A stretch of DNA of 64,000 nt from Sphingopyxis sp. (GTDB taxonomy: Bacteria > Pseudomonadota > Alphaproteobacteria > Sphingomonadales > Sphingomonadaceae), in NCBI GenBank assembly GCA_017745175.1, contig JAGHZY010000011.1, forward strand, positions 1-64,000, given 5' to 3'. This document shows, piece after piece, positions 1 through 8,099 of this stretch. The position numbers and the translations under genes were made by a program. The notes beneath the pieces were generated by a model, which saw only the letters and a program-made list of their open reading frames with translations, was not told the origin of the DNA and ran no database searches. Each line of letters starts with the position of its first letter. Within the stretch, counting starts at the first letter, position 1.

Positions 1-14
1 GGTTACTATCGTTG

Positions 15-47
15 GGGAGGCCGGGCGGGGGAGCGGGCCGGTGCCGC
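15..47. repeat. half copy of a dispersed GC-rich repeat
   Basis: These 33 bases match the right arm of the perfect inverted repeat at 41120-41152 at 30 of 33 positions; all three differences are C/T changes. The partner arm, if there is one, lies left of the window. It sits just downstream of the minus-strand gene at 74-955, as expected for an intergenic repeat that also acts as a transcript end. Seen directly by comparing the two places; function is inference. Confidence 0.6.
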
Positions 48-73
48 CTTCGCCGTCAGGCGCAGATGATCGA

Positions 74-955
74 TCAACCCGCCGGCGGGTTGCGCGTGCG
101 CGTGCATTCGCCGAGCGCGCCGAGGATGACGCCATAGTCCGACGCCGCCTTGCGCCGGTCCTCGGGCGCGGTGCCCGCGAGCTTGTTGAGCGGCAGCTGC
201 CGCGGCAGCCCGCACGCGAGACGGTACCAGGCGAGCGTGTTGCGCGCGGGGACTGCGGCCGACCCGTCGACGATCTCGCCGAACGCCGCCGCCCAGCGCC
301 GCGACCCGTCGGCGGCGGTGAGCACGGTCAGCGATACCGGTTCGCCCGTGCTCGTGTTGAGGAACAGCTGCGTTTCGCCTTCGCCCGGGAGCGTGCCCGG
401 AACATGGAAACCGTTGGCGACGCCGGTGATCGCGGGCGGGGCGCCGGGCTTGACCAGCTCGGTCAGCACCGCGCGCACCTGCGCCTCGGTCGCCGGATCC
501 CACGGCAGCTGCGCATCGGGTGCGATCAGGCGGATGCTGCCGGTGTTGTTCGTTCCCGCGGTCGCCCCCGCGACGGGGCGGGCGAAGAGCAGGACGGGCT
601 GCTTCGCCTTCAGTTTCGGCGGCTTGCCCTTCGCGTCCAGCGGCAGGTCGACAAGGTACGAGATTCGCGCGGCGAGCGGTGCCGAGCCGCGAATCAGGCT
701 GACAACGTCGGCCTCGACATAGAATCGGGCCTGCCCCGCCGCGACTCCGGGCGCGCGGTCGGCCTTGAGTGCCGCCGCCTTGTATATGCGTGCGTGCAGC
801 GCGATCGGCGCGGCGGTCGCGAGGTCGGCGACGTCGGCGTAGCTGTAGGGGCTGGCCGCGGCGGGGGTGGCTGGCGCCTGCATCGCCGAAACGCTCGGGA
901 TTCCAAGACTTAAGGTCAGGATGCCGGCAAGGGCGGCGGGGCGGGGGAGGCGCAT
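74..955 (-). CDS. exported protein of unknown function
   Basis: This 293-residue protein is not one I recognise. The chosen ATG at 955 opens a clear Sec signal peptide (MRLPRPAALAGILTLSLG, then an Ala-Ser-rich cleavage region near residue 28). An upstream in-frame ATG at 1141 would bury that signal inside about 60 poorly coding residues, so I reject it. The mature part is Ala/Pro-rich with alternating beta-type stretches, has no membrane segment, and has two Cys residues near the C-terminus that could form a disulfide. It is divergent from the tonB operon with a 269-bp gap. Periplasmic or cell-envelope location is inferred from the signal only. Confidence 0.75.
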   Translation of the reverse strand: MRLPRPAALAGILTLSLGIPSVSAMQAPATPAAASPYSYADVADLATAAPIALHARIYKAAALKADRAPGVAAGQARFYVEADVVSLIRGSAPLAARISYLVDLPLDAKGKPPKLKAKQPVLLFARPVAGATAGTNNTGSIRLIAPDAQLPWDPATEAQVRAVLTELVKPGAPPAITGVANGFHVPGTLPGEGETQLFLNTSTGEPVSLTVLTAADGSRRWAAAFGEIVDGSAAVPARNTLAWYRLACGLPRQLPLNKLAGTAPEDRRKAASDYGVILGALGECTRTRNPPAG

Positions 956-1224
956 GATCGATCCACTTTCCGTCGTTTGTGACACCGGTATCGGCGCCTG
1001 AATCCCCATCATGGGACGGGGCACATTAACCGCTGATAAAGGGTTTGCGAATGTGCCGCCACCGCGATAGGACGTGCGGCGAAGTGTCCGGCAAAAACAT
1101 AATAAGCCGGATACAGCGCCGTCGGGTCTGTGAAAACGCATCGGAAATCATCCGGGCATTTGGCAACCGTCCCGAGGGTTGGGAATTGGTGTCAGGATGA
1201 TCTAGCAAGGAGCGTCGTCCCTGA

Positions 1225-1881
1225 ATGGCTTATGGTGATAATGTCGACCCTAAAAACAGGGTAGTGGCGATTGTCTTGGTTGGTCTGTTTACGGCAGTTC
1301 TGGGCTACGGCCTGGTGAACGGCCTGAATATCAGTATCGTCAAGAAACTCGCCGAAAAATTGGATGTGGTGGACGTCGAAGAGCCGCCGCCGCCGGAGGA
1401 GCCGCCGCCGCCGCCGCCGCCGGACAACAAGCTGCCGCCGCCGCCGCCGGTCGTGACGCCGCCGTCGCCCATTCCGCCGCCGGTGACGACCAACACGGTC
1501 CAGTCGGTGCCGAAGGCGCCGCCGACGCCGCCGCCGCCCGTCTATACGCCGCCGGCACCCCCGGCGCCGCCGCCGACGCCCGACCTCAGCCAGGCCGGTA
1601 CGCCGAAGGGCAACCCGGGTCGCTGGGCGACGAACGACGACTATCCGGCCCGTGCGATGCGCGAAGAGCGCGAAGGCACAACCGGGTTTCGCGTCACCTA
1701 TGGCGCCGATGGCCGCATCACCTCGTGCGATGTGACCTCGTCGAGCGGCCACGCCGATCTCGATGCCGAAACCTGCAAGCTTATCCAGCGCCGCGGCCGG
1801 TTCAATCCGGGCAAGGATCGCGCGGGTAACCCGACGGGCGGCTCATACAGCAACCGTATCCGTTGGCAGATCCCCCGCTGA
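1225..1881 (+). CDS. tonB: energy transducer TonB
   Basis: TonB transmits proton-motive energy from the ExbB/ExbD motor in the inner membrane to outer-membrane receptors. The 218-residue protein has the family layout: a short cytoplasmic N-terminus, one membrane helix at about residues 11-30, a long Pro-rich periplasmic spacer at about 50-130 (runs of PPPP interrupted by Glu, Asp and Val), and a C-terminal TonB domain at about 140-218 with a YPARA-type motif and the usual RFxP-like end (RGRFNPGKD). An AAGGAG-type ribosome site sits before the ATG. The exbB and two exbD genes follow on the same strand, so this is the motor operon. The spacer DNA is a low-complexity CCG-rich stretch at about 1381-1575. 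Confidence 0.95.
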   Translation: MAYGDNVDPKNRVVAIVLVGLFTAVLGYGLVNGLNISIVKKLAEKLDVVDVEEPPPPEEPPPPPPPDNKLPPPPPVVTPPSPIPPPVTTNTVQSVPKAPPTPPPPVYTPPAPPAPPPTPDLSQAGTPKGNPGRWATNDDYPARAMREEREGTTGFRVTYGADGRITSCDVTSSSGHADLDAETCKLIQRRGRFNPGKDRAGNPTGGSYSNRIRWQIPR

Positions 1882-1935
1882 TCTGACGCGACGATATCTT
1901 TGATCTTACGAATTCTTTGAGAGGGAATTTCCAGT

Positions 1936-2751
1936 ATGTTTAATCTGATCGCAAACGCCGCCGCTGCGGCGCCGGCCGCCGCTCACGAGGCCGGCCTCAC
2001 CCTGATGCCCGCATCGATGTGCGTGAAGGAAGAAGGCACGAACCCCTACGGTCTCGTCCCCGCGCTGTGCGAAGGCGGCATCGTCTCGCAGCTCACCTTC
2101 CTCATCCTGCTGATCATGTTCGTCGGCACGCTCTACATCCTCTTCACCAAGCTGTTCGAACAGAACAAGGTGATGAACCAGGGCAAGGCGGTCGACGCCA
2201 ATTTCTGGCGCGCGCCGACGCTCGCCGATGGCGCGTCGAAGCTCGAAAAGAACAGCGCCTACCGTCAGGTCGTCGAAGACGGCCTGCGCGCCAACGAAGA
2301 GCATAACAAGCTGACCGACCCCGTCGAAGCCCACGACTGGATGCACGGCACGCTCGAGCGTTCGCAGAACCACATCAACTCGAAGCTCAACTCGGGCCTC
2401 GCCTTCCTCGCGACCGTCGGTTCGACCGCACCGTTCATCGGTCTGTTCGGTACCGTTATCGGTATTCTTCGCGCGCTCGTGAAGATCGGTGCGTCGGGTC
2501 AGGCGTCGATCGACACCGTCGCCGGCCCCGTCGGTGAAGCGCTCATCATGACCGCCATCGGTCTGATCGTCGCGGTTCCCGCGGTGCTCGCGTTCAACTG
2601 GCTGCAGAGCCGCAACAAGGCGATCGCCCGCCGTCTGTCGATCTTCTCGAACGACGTTCTCGGCTCGATCATGTCGAACGGCCAGGTGAAGCCGGCCTCG
2701 ATCGCTCCGGCGAAGGCTGCCGCTCCGGCCGCCGCGCCGAAGAAGGCCTGA
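1936..2751 (+). CDS. exbB: MotA/TolQ/ExbB proton channel family protein
   Basis: ExbB forms the pentameric inner-membrane channel that harvests proton-motive force for TonB. The 271-residue protein has an N-terminal Ala-rich exported stretch, a first membrane helix near residues 50-70 (LTFLILLIMFVGTLYILF), a cytoplasmic loop, and two further helices at about 155-180 and 195-215. The family signature lies between these (GLFGTVIGI, then EALIMTAIGLIVAVPAV). The tail is Ala/Pro/Lys-rich. GAGGGA precedes the ATG at a sensible distance. It lies 54 bp after tonB and is followed by two exbD genes. The Cys residues in the first periplasmic segment are a feature of this copy. Confidence 0.95.
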   Translation: MFNLIANAAAAAPAAAHEAGLTLMPASMCVKEEGTNPYGLVPALCEGGIVSQLTFLILLIMFVGTLYILFTKLFEQNKVMNQGKAVDANFWRAPTLADGASKLEKNSAYRQVVEDGLRANEEHNKLTDPVEAHDWMHGTLERSQNHINSKLNSGLAFLATVGSTAPFIGLFGTVIGILRALVKIGASGQASIDTVAGPVGEALIMTAIGLIVAVPAVLAFNWLQSRNKAIARRLSIFSNDVLGSIMSNGQVKPASIAPAKAAAPAAAPKKA

Positions 2752-2766
2752 TTTGGCTCCTGGATT

Positions 2767-2796
2767 CCCGCCCTCCGCCGCGCGGCGAGGGGCGGG
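2767..2796. other. GC-rich hairpin between exbB and exbD
   Basis: A stem of about 13 pairs (one mismatch and one G-U) with a GCGC loop lies in the 125-bp gap between exbB and the first exbD. No T-run follows, so it is not a classic terminator. Such intercistronic hairpins often stabilise the upstream message, which would allow more ExbB than ExbD. That function is inference. Confidence 0.4.
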
Positions 2797-2876
2797 GTCC
2801 GCTGAACCGGGCCTTCATGCCAACGGCATGGCGGTCCGGCTCAATGACAGAAATTTTGTGACAGGATGCTAATCCT

Positions 2877-3395
2877 ATGGCGATGAGTGCAGGAAATAAG
2901 GGCGAAGATGCCCCGATGTCCGAAATCAACACGACGCCGCTGGTGGACATCATGCTCGTGCTGCTGATCATCTTCCTCATCACGGTCCCCGTGGTGCTGG
3001 AAACGGTGAACCTCAAGCTGCCCGACGTGGTCTTCGAACCGACGACGACGAAGCCCGAAAACGTGCTTCTGTCGATCCGTTCGGCCGACACCGACGGCGA
3101 TGGCGAGCCCAATGCCGACAGCAGCGCTTGCGAAGTCTATTGGGGCCAGACCCCGGTCGATTCGCGCGAACTGCTCCAGCGCGGGCAGGAAAAGCTCGAA
3201 AAGCTGCTCGAGGACATCGGCGGACCGCAGAACATCACCGAAGAAAACTTCCCCGAAGTGCATATCCGCGGCGACGTCAACACGCCGTACCAGTGCATCG
3301 GCGGTGTGATCTATACGATGCAATATGCCGGCTTCCAGAAGATCGGGTTCATTTCCGAACCGGCTCCTGGCTCGGGCACGGTGGGTCGCCTCTGA
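2877..3395 (+). CDS. exbD: biopolymer transporter ExbD (first copy)
   Basis: ExbD couples proton flow through ExbB to TonB. The 172-residue protein has the standard arrangement: a short cytoplasmic N-terminus with the MSEINTTPLVD motif, one membrane helix at about residues 22-43, and a periplasmic domain. The Asp in TTPLVDIMLVLL is the conserved in-membrane proton-carrying residue of the family. The periplasmic part carries an acidic insert (around residues 68-80, DTDGDGE) and a Cys pair not present in the second copy. A second ATG two codons in is an alternative start. Next to exbB and a second exbD. Confidence 0.93.
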   Translation: MAMSAGNKGEDAPMSEINTTPLVDIMLVLLIIFLITVPVVLETVNLKLPDVVFEPTTTKPENVLLSIRSADTDGDGEPNADSSACEVYWGQTPVDSRELLQRGQEKLEKLLEDIGGPQNITEENFPEVHIRGDVNTPYQCIGGVIYTMQYAGFQKIGFISEPAPGSGTVGRL

Positions 3396-3427
3396 GGCGA
3401 TCCGCCCAATCATGAAGGAATAATCCT

Positions 3428-3853
3428 ATGTCCATGGCAGTTGGAGATCGGGACGACGACGAACCGATGATGGACATGAACACGACGCCGCTGATCGACG
3501 TCATGCTCGTGCTCCTCATCATGTTCATCATCACCATCCCGGTCCAGACCCACGCGGTGAAGATCGACCTGCCGGTCCCGACCGACAGCCAGAGCAATGT
3601 CGACCCCGAAAAGAACAAGGTGATGATCGATCCCGCCGGGACGATTACCTGGAACGGGACGCCGGTCGACCTTGCGCAGCTGGCGCAGTATCTGGAACAG
3701 ACCAAGGCGCTGCCGGTCGAACCCGAACTGCAGGTTCAGCCCGACCCCTATGCGCGCTATATCGTCGTCGACAATGTCATGGCGGTGATCAAGCGCAGCG
3801 GCGTCGGCAAGCTGGGCTTCGTCGGCAACGAGCAATACGCCCGCGTTTTCTGA
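3428..3853 (+). CDS. exbD: biopolymer transporter ExbD (second copy)
   Basis: This is a second, shorter ExbD (141 residues) directly after the first, 32 bp downstream. It has the same motif order: MDMNTTPLIDVMLVLL with the conserved membrane Asp, one helix at about residues 20-40, then a periplasmic domain ending at KLGFVGNEQYARVF. The two copies differ mainly in the periplasmic domain, so they may form mixed dimers in the motor. That is inference from paired exbD genes elsewhere. A strong terminator follows, marking the operon end. Confidence 0.93.
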   Translation: MSMAVGDRDDDEPMMDMNTTPLIDVMLVLLIMFIITIPVQTHAVKIDLPVPTDSQSNVDPEKNKVMIDPAGTITWNGTPVDLAQLAQYLEQTKALPVEPELQVQPDPYARYIVVDNVMAVIKRSGVGKLGFVGNEQYARVF

Positions 3854-3883
3854 TCGCTGATCGGAGCCGTCAGGCAAAAACGG

Positions 3884-3914
3884 GGGGCCGCGAAGCAATT
3901 CGCGGCCCCTTTTC
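3884..3914 (+). terminator. Rho-independent terminator of the tonB-exbB-exbD-exbD operon
   Basis: A perfect 11-bp GC-rich stem (GGGGCCGCGAA pairing with 3899-3909) has a GCAA tetraloop and is followed by TTTT. It sits 31 bp after the last exbD stop, and 23 bp before the end of the convergent hydrolase gene, which it may also serve. Confidence 0.9.
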
Positions 3915-3936
3915 GTTGCCCTGCCCGGGCCCGGCT

Positions 3937-4581
3937 TCAGCCGCGCTGCGAATCGAGCATTTCGTGGTCGACCGCGACCTGCTGCGCCTTGGCATGGCTT
4001 TCGATGAGCAGCCGATAGGGCGGGAATATCCTCGTATAGACCTCGGCCCACGCCGCCGCGTCGTCGCGGTGCCACGTGCGCTGGAGTTCGGACGCGACGG
4101 CGGCGGTATCGACCGGAACGACGCCCGCCTGCACGACGCGCGCCAGCGTGATTTCCTGCGCCATCTTCGAATAGGTGCCCGACGCGTCGACGACCGCGAA
4201 CACGCGATAACCCTCCTGCACCGCGCTGATCGACGGGAAGGCCATGCACACGCTGGTGATCGTGCCCGCGACGATCAGCGTCTTGCGGCCGGTTGCCTTC
4301 ACCGCCGCGACGAAATCGGGATTGTCCCACGCGTTGATCTCGCCGCGGCGCGCGACATATTTCGCGTGCGGCGCATTTTCGTGGATTTCGGGGATCAGCG
4401 GCCCGTTGGGGCCCTGCGGCACCGATGCGGTGGTGATGACGGGCATCTTCGTCAGTGTCGCCATTCGCGCGAGCGCCGCCGCATGATTGCGCAGCACCGG
4501 CATCGGCATGTCGGCGACGGTCTGGAACAGACCGCTCTGATGATCGATCAGCAGCATCGCCGCGTCATCGGGATCGATCAC
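3937..4581 (-). CDS. isochorismatase-family hydrolase, probably frameshifted near its start
   Basis: This cysteine hydrolase has the isochorismatase fold. The motif LLIDHQSGL supplies the family's catalytic Asp, SVCM the nucleophilic Cys, and a Lys follows near [10 protein letters not shown]. The open frame from GTG 4581 gives 214 residues but no ribosome site. A well-placed AAGGAA precedes an ATG at 4618, in another frame. Removing one base from the AAATTT run at 4598-4603 would join that ATG to this frame and give [18 protein letters not shown], a normal-looking N-terminus for the YcaC-like group, 226 residues in all. So either one base has been gained here, or the read has an error. The substrate is unknown. 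It is the last gene of a set with a second hydrolase and a pirin. Confidence 0.8.
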   Translation of the reverse strand: MIDPDDAAMLLIDHQSGLFQTVADMPMPVLRNHAAALARMATLTKMPVITTASVPQGPNGPLIPEIHENAPHAKYVARRGEINAWDNPDFVAAVKATGRKTLIVAGTITSVCMAFPSISAVQEGYRVFAVVDASGTYSKMAQEITLARVVQAGVVPVDTAAVASELQRTWHRDDAAAWAEVYTRIFPPYRLLIESHAKAQQVAVDHEMLDSQRG

Positions 4582-4683
4582 CGGCCGCTGGCCGTCGAAA
4601 TTTGCCGGGGGTGGACATCGGATATTCCTTTCGGGAGGTGGCCCCGCCGGGCGGCCCTGGCCGCGGCGACGGGGCGGATAGGA

Positions 4684-5325
4684 TCAATCGGCCTTGTCGT
4701 ACGAAAACTGGATGCCCGCGGTGCCGCCGGTCTCGATGAACAGATTCATGAAGGCGGGAACGGTCGCGCTGCGTTTCCAGTCGCGCTGGAGCTCGCAGAA
4801 AAGCTGGGGGACCGAGATCATCTTGCCGCCAGCCTGTTCGATACGGCGAAGCGCCGCTTCGTGCGCGGCGAGCGAGGTGCCGCCGACGGCGTCGACCGGG
4901 ACATAGACCTCGTAACCCGCCGCGAGCGCGTCGAGCGCGGGAAAGGTCAGGCACGCCTCGGTCCACAGCGCGGTCATGATCAGTTTCTTGCGGCCGGTCG
5001 CCTCGACCGCCTGCCGGAACTCGACATCTTCCCAGCTGTTGATCGTCGTGCGGTCATAGGTCGGATAGCCGGCGAGCGCCTTGCGCACCTGCGGTACCGG
5101 CGGCTTGTTGAGCCCGGTTTCGACATTCACCGTCGAATGGATGATCGGCAGGTCGTAAGCGACCGCCGCCTTGGCGCAGCCGACGATATTGTTGAGCAGC
5201 AACTGCCGGTCCATCGAGGCGATCGAATTCACCTGCACGGGCTGATAGTCGATGATGATGAAGGCCGAATTCTGCGGGGTGAGCAAATGGTCGGCCTGGG
5301 GGTCGCGGATCGTTTCGCTGGTCAT
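4684..5325 (-). CDS. isochorismatase-family (YcaC-like) hydrolase
   Basis: This 213-residue cysteine hydrolase keeps the family triad: Asp in IIIDYQPVQ, a Lys/Arg-containing middle loop, and Cys in TEACLTFPALDAL. Members act on small amides or isochorismate-like compounds; the substrate here cannot be read from sequence. AAGGAA lies six bases before the ATG at 5325. It sits between a pirin gene and a related hydrolase on the same strand, but a strong terminator (5391-5427) separates it from pirin, so it may be a separate transcript or depend on read-through. Confidence 0.88.
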   Translation of the reverse strand: MTSETIRDPQADHLLTPQNSAFIIIDYQPVQVNSIASMDRQLLLNNIVGCAKAAVAYDLPIIHSTVNVETGLNKPPVPQVRKALAGYPTYDRTTINSWEDVEFRQAVEATGRKKLIMTALWTEACLTFPALDALAAGYEVYVPVDAVGGTSLAAHEAALRRIEQAGGKMISVPQLFCELQRDWKRSATVPAFMNLFIETGGTAGIQFSYDKAD

Positions 5326-5390
5326 GTCGGGTTCCTTTCTTCTGCTGCGTCCTGTCGGACCCGGGATCGGCCGGACGCCCGCCGTCCCGG

Positions 5391-5427
5391 AAAAAAAGAC
5401 CCGGCTCCTCGCGCGAGGAGCCGGGTC
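5391..5427 (-). terminator. Rho-independent terminator after the pirin gene
   Basis: On the minus strand a perfect 13-bp stem (arms 5398-5410 and 5415-5427, GCGC loop) is followed by seven T residues (A-run at 5391-5397 on the plus strand). It starts seven bases after the pirin stop. Confidence 0.92.
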
Positions 5428-5433
5428 CGGAGG

Positions 5434-6312
5434 TCATGCGGCCGGTGCGAACCTGCCGCTGTTGAAATCGTCGATCGCCTGCTCGATCTCGGCCTGGCTG
5501 TTCATCACGAAGGGGCCGTAACCGACGACGGGTTCGTCGATCGGCTCGCCGGTCAGGACGAGCAGCGTCGCATCGCCGTCGGCGCGGATCCGGACCGAAT
5601 CGCCATCGCGGCCCAGCATCAGCATCTCGGCCTCGCCGACCGCATGCTCGCCCTCGACCGTCGCATGCCCGCCGAGCACGACGAGCATCGCGGTGTGCCC
5701 CTCGGGCAGCGTCAGCGTGATGTCGGTGTCGCGGGCGAGGCGCATGTCCCACACATTGATCGGCGTGAAGGTCTTCGCCGGGCCCTTCGTCCCGCCGAAA
5801 TCGCCCGCGATCACGCGCGCCACCCCCGCGCCGCCGGCCAGGTCGACGACCGGGATATCGGCGCTGGTGATCGCCTGATATCCGCCCGGCGCCATCTTGT
5901 CCTTCGCGGGCAGATTGACCCACAGCTGCACCATCCGGAACGGCCCGCCGGTCTTTGCGAACGCCGGCGAATGATATTCCTCGTGCACGATGCCGCCCGC
6001 GGCGGTCATCCACTGGACGTCGCCGGGTCCGATCACGCCGCCGTTGCCGGCCGAATCCTTGTGCTCGACCTCGCCGTCATAGACGATCGTCACGGTTTCG
6101 AAGCCGCGATGCGGATGCTGGCCGACGCCGCGCCGCCCGGTCGTGGGGCCGAAATAATGCGGCCCCGCATAGTCGAGCAGCAGGAAGGGGCTGATATGCT
6201 GCCCCAGCGAGTTGTACGAAAAGAGCGAGCGGACGGGGAAGCCGTCGCCCACCCAGTGGCCGCGGTCGTTGCCGTAGCGGCCGAGTATCCTTTTGCGAAC
6301 CGTCGTGGTCAT
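5434..6312 (-). CDS. pirin family protein
   Basis: Pirins are metal-binding bicupins; bacterial members can have quercetinase or redox-sensor activity. The 292-residue protein has the N-terminal cupin metal motif HPHRGFETVT at about residues 67-76, with another His in GGIVHEEYHSP and an acidic residue as expected. The C-terminal half is the second pirin domain (PINVWDMRLARDTDITLTLP). GAGGAG precedes ATG 6312 at eight bases. It is divergent from a LysR-type gene and followed by two isochorismatase-type hydrolases, a neighbourhood in which the LysR protein usually controls the pirin. Substrate unknown. Confidence 0.93.
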   Translation of the reverse strand: MTTTVRKRILGRYGNDRGHWVGDGFPVRSLFSYNSLGQHISPFLLLDYAGPHYFGPTTGRRGVGQHPHRGFETVTIVYDGEVEHKDSAGNGGVIGPGDVQWMTAAGGIVHEEYHSPAFAKTGGPFRMVQLWVNLPAKDKMAPGGYQAITSADIPVVDLAGGAGVARVIAGDFGGTKGPAKTFTPINVWDMRLARDTDITLTLPEGHTAMLVVLGGHATVEGEHAVGEAEMLMLGRDGDSVRIRADGDATLLVLTGEPIDEPVVGYGPFVMNSQAEIEQAIDDFNSGRFAPAA

Positions 6313-6430
6313 CGTTCATCTCCTCGCGGAGCGACTCCGAACGAGTGCTCCGGGCTTGGCATGAAGATGCTCGCGCAACGCTGCGGCCGAAAGATTGCGA
6401 ATCCGGACACAGCGTCCTATCAACAGGACG

Positions 6431-7351
6431 ATGCAGGATCTCAACGATCTCTATTATTTCGTGCAGGTCGTCGACCATCGGGGCTTCGCGCCCGCGGCGC
6501 GTGCGATCGGCCAGCCCAAGTCGAAGCTCAGCCGCCGCATCATCGCGCTCGAGGAGCGGCTCGGCGTCCGCCTGCTGAGCCGCTCGTCGCGCCGCTTCTC
6601 GGTCACCGAGGTCGGGCAGGAATTCTACCGTCATTGCGCGGCGATGCTCGTCGAGGCCGAGGCCGCCGAACAGGCGATCGCCGAACTGCGCGCCGAACCC
6701 CGCGGGGTGATCCGCATGGCCTGTCCCGTCGGACTGCTGCAATTCCAGTTCGGCGACCTCGTCGCGCGCTTCGCGAGGGACAATCCGGCGGTCGAGGTGC
6801 ATCTCAAGAGCCTCAACCGCGCGGTCGATGTGATCGCCGAGGGGTTCGACCTTGCGATCCGCGTCCGTTTTCCGCCGCTCGACGACACCGGCCTCGTCAT
6901 GCGCAAGCTCGACGACAGCGAGCAATGTCTTGTCGCCAGTCCGGCGCTCGTCGCCGCGCCGCTGGCCTCGCCCGCCGAGCTCGACGGGCTGCCCAGCCTC
7001 GATCTCGGGCCGCCGCGCGCCGACTATCACTGGGAAATGACCGACGCCGGCGGGCAGCGGGCGAATATCCGTCACCGGCCGCGTATCGTCACCGACGATA
7101 TGGCGACCTTGCGCGCCGCTGCCATCGAAGGCCTCGGCGTCGTCCAGCTTCCGACGCTGCTCGTCTGGCCCGACATTCGCGCGGGCCGTCTGGTCCACGT
7201 CCTGCCCGACTGGCGGCCGCCCGCGGCCGTGGTGCACGCGGTTTTTCCGTCACGGCGCGGGCTGCTCCCCTCGGTCCGCGCGCTCCTCGATTTCTTCGCG
7301 CACGAATGCGCGGTCCAGCGTTCGGTCGCGCGCAGCGCGCTGGACGGCTAG
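6431..7351 (+). CDS. LysR family transcriptional regulator
   Basis: This is a 306-residue LysR-type regulator. The N-terminal winged helix-turn-helix (about 1-60) includes FVQVVDHRGFAPAARAIGQPKSKLSRRI, followed by the linker helix and a LysR substrate-binding domain (about 88-295). The ATG at 6431 has AGGA ahead of it and opens exactly at the usual MQDLNDLYYF start; an upstream in-frame ATG at 6395 adds only 12 extra residues and is unlikely. It is divergent from pirin, with 118 bp between the two starts, and is its probable regulator. The inducer is unknown. Confidence 0.92.
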   Translation: MQDLNDLYYFVQVVDHRGFAPAARAIGQPKSKLSRRIIALEERLGVRLLSRSSRRFSVTEVGQEFYRHCAAMLVEAEAAEQAIAELRAEPRGVIRMACPVGLLQFQFGDLVARFARDNPAVEVHLKSLNRAVDVIAEGFDLAIRVRFPPLDDTGLVMRKLDDSEQCLVASPALVAAPLASPAELDGLPSLDLGPPRADYHWEMTDAGGQRANIRHRPRIVTDDMATLRAAAIEGLGVVQLPTLLVWPDIRAGRLVHVLPDWRPPAAVVHAVFPSRRGLLPSVRALLDFFAHECAVQRSVARSALDG

Positions 7352-7422
7352 GGCAATATCGCGCCCCGCCCGACTATGCCCTTGGAACTCGCGGCAAATC
7401 GGGGCATCGTCGACGAACCGGG

Positions 7423-7451
7423 ATCGAAACGCGCCGTGACGACGTTTCGAT
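7423..7451. promoter_or_regulatory. inverted repeat upstream of sodC
   Basis: Perfect 9-bp arms (ATCGAAACG and its complement) separated by 11 bases lie 28 bp before the sodC start. It could be an operator, a leader hairpin, or the end of the lysR transcript. No T-run follows, so a regulator site or leader structure is more likely. Confidence 0.3.
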
Positions 7452-7479
7452 TCCGATCCGGATCAAAGGGAGCAGCAAG

Positions 7480-8052
7480 ATGAAGATGGGTTCGCACCGC
7501 AAACAGTTCCTCGCCGGCGGGCTCGTCCTTGCCGGCGCGCTGGCGCTCGCCGGCTGCGCGGGGATGGGCAAGAAGCCGACGAACACGCTGCCGCCGCCCG
7601 ACGCCTATGCCCAGCTTTATGATTCGAAGGGCGCCGACCGCGGCCGCGCCGACATCTATCGCGACACCACGGGTCTGCGCATCGAACTCGTCGCGCGTGG
7701 TTTCGCGCCGGGCACCTACGGCATGCACGTCCACGCTGTCGGCCAGTGCAAGGCGCCCGATTTCACGAGCGCGGGCCCGCACTGGAACCCGACCGGTGCC
7801 CAGCACGGCCGCGACAATCCGATGGGCGCGCATCATGGCGACCTGCCCAACCTCGTCATCGAACCCGACCAGATCGGCCGCGCGACGCTGCGCCTCGTCG
7901 GCTCGCGTTTCGAGGGCGACGGCGCGCTGCTCGACGCCGACGGTGCGGCCTTCGTCATCCACGCGGGCCCCGACGACTACAAGACCGACCCCAGCGGCAA
8001 CAGCGGCGGGCGTATCGCGTGCGGCGTGATCGTCCGCGAAGACGCGAAATAG
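7480..8052 (+). CDS. sodC: Cu/Zn superoxide dismutase lipoprotein
   Basis: SodC converts superoxide to peroxide and oxygen outside the cytoplasm. The 190-residue precursor has a lipoprotein signal ending LALAGC, with Cys26 as the lipidation site; Ala follows, which favours outer-membrane sorting. The catalytic domain has the copper histidines in MHVHAVGQC, a zinc-loop His in GPHWNPTG, further His in GAHHGDLPN, and a C-terminal GGRIACGVI whose Cys would pair with the Cys after HAVGQ. AAAGGGAG precedes ATG 7480. Length and motif order are normal for bacterial SodC. Probably monocistronic. Confidence 0.95.
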   Translation: MKMGSHRKQFLAGGLVLAGALALAGCAGMGKKPTNTLPPPDAYAQLYDSKGADRGRADIYRDTTGLRIELVARGFAPGTYGMHVHAVGQCKAPDFTSAGPHWNPTGAQHGRDNPMGAHHGDLPNLVIEPDQIGRATLRLVGSRFEGDGALLDADGAAFVIHAGPDDYKTDPSGNSGGRIACGVIVREDAK

Positions 8053-8074
8053 ACTCCGCTTTTCGATCGGCATC

Positions 8075-8099
8075 GACCGGCGCCCGGCGGGCGTCGGTC
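8075..8099. terminator. hairpin between convergent sodC and DUF1963 genes
   Basis: An 11-bp stem (one G-U) with a three-base loop lies in the 45-bp gap between the two converging stops and covers the last bases of the minus-strand gene. It lacks a proper T-run, so efficient Rho-independent termination is uncertain. Confidence 0.4.

Noticed and set aside
1381-1575. CCG-rich tandem repeat
   Set aside because: Fully explained by the Pro-rich spacer of TonB.
6405-6417. GGAC-N5-GTCC as a LysR operator upstream of lysR
   Set aside because: The arms are only 4 bp, expected by chance in GC-rich DNA, and it lacks the T-N11-A pattern.
3916-8052. 1378-codon open frame on the plus strand ending in sodC
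   Set aside because: Only the last 190 codons are real. The rest runs antisense to the hydrolase and pirin genes and over the lysR gene in another frame, a product of GC-rich codon use.
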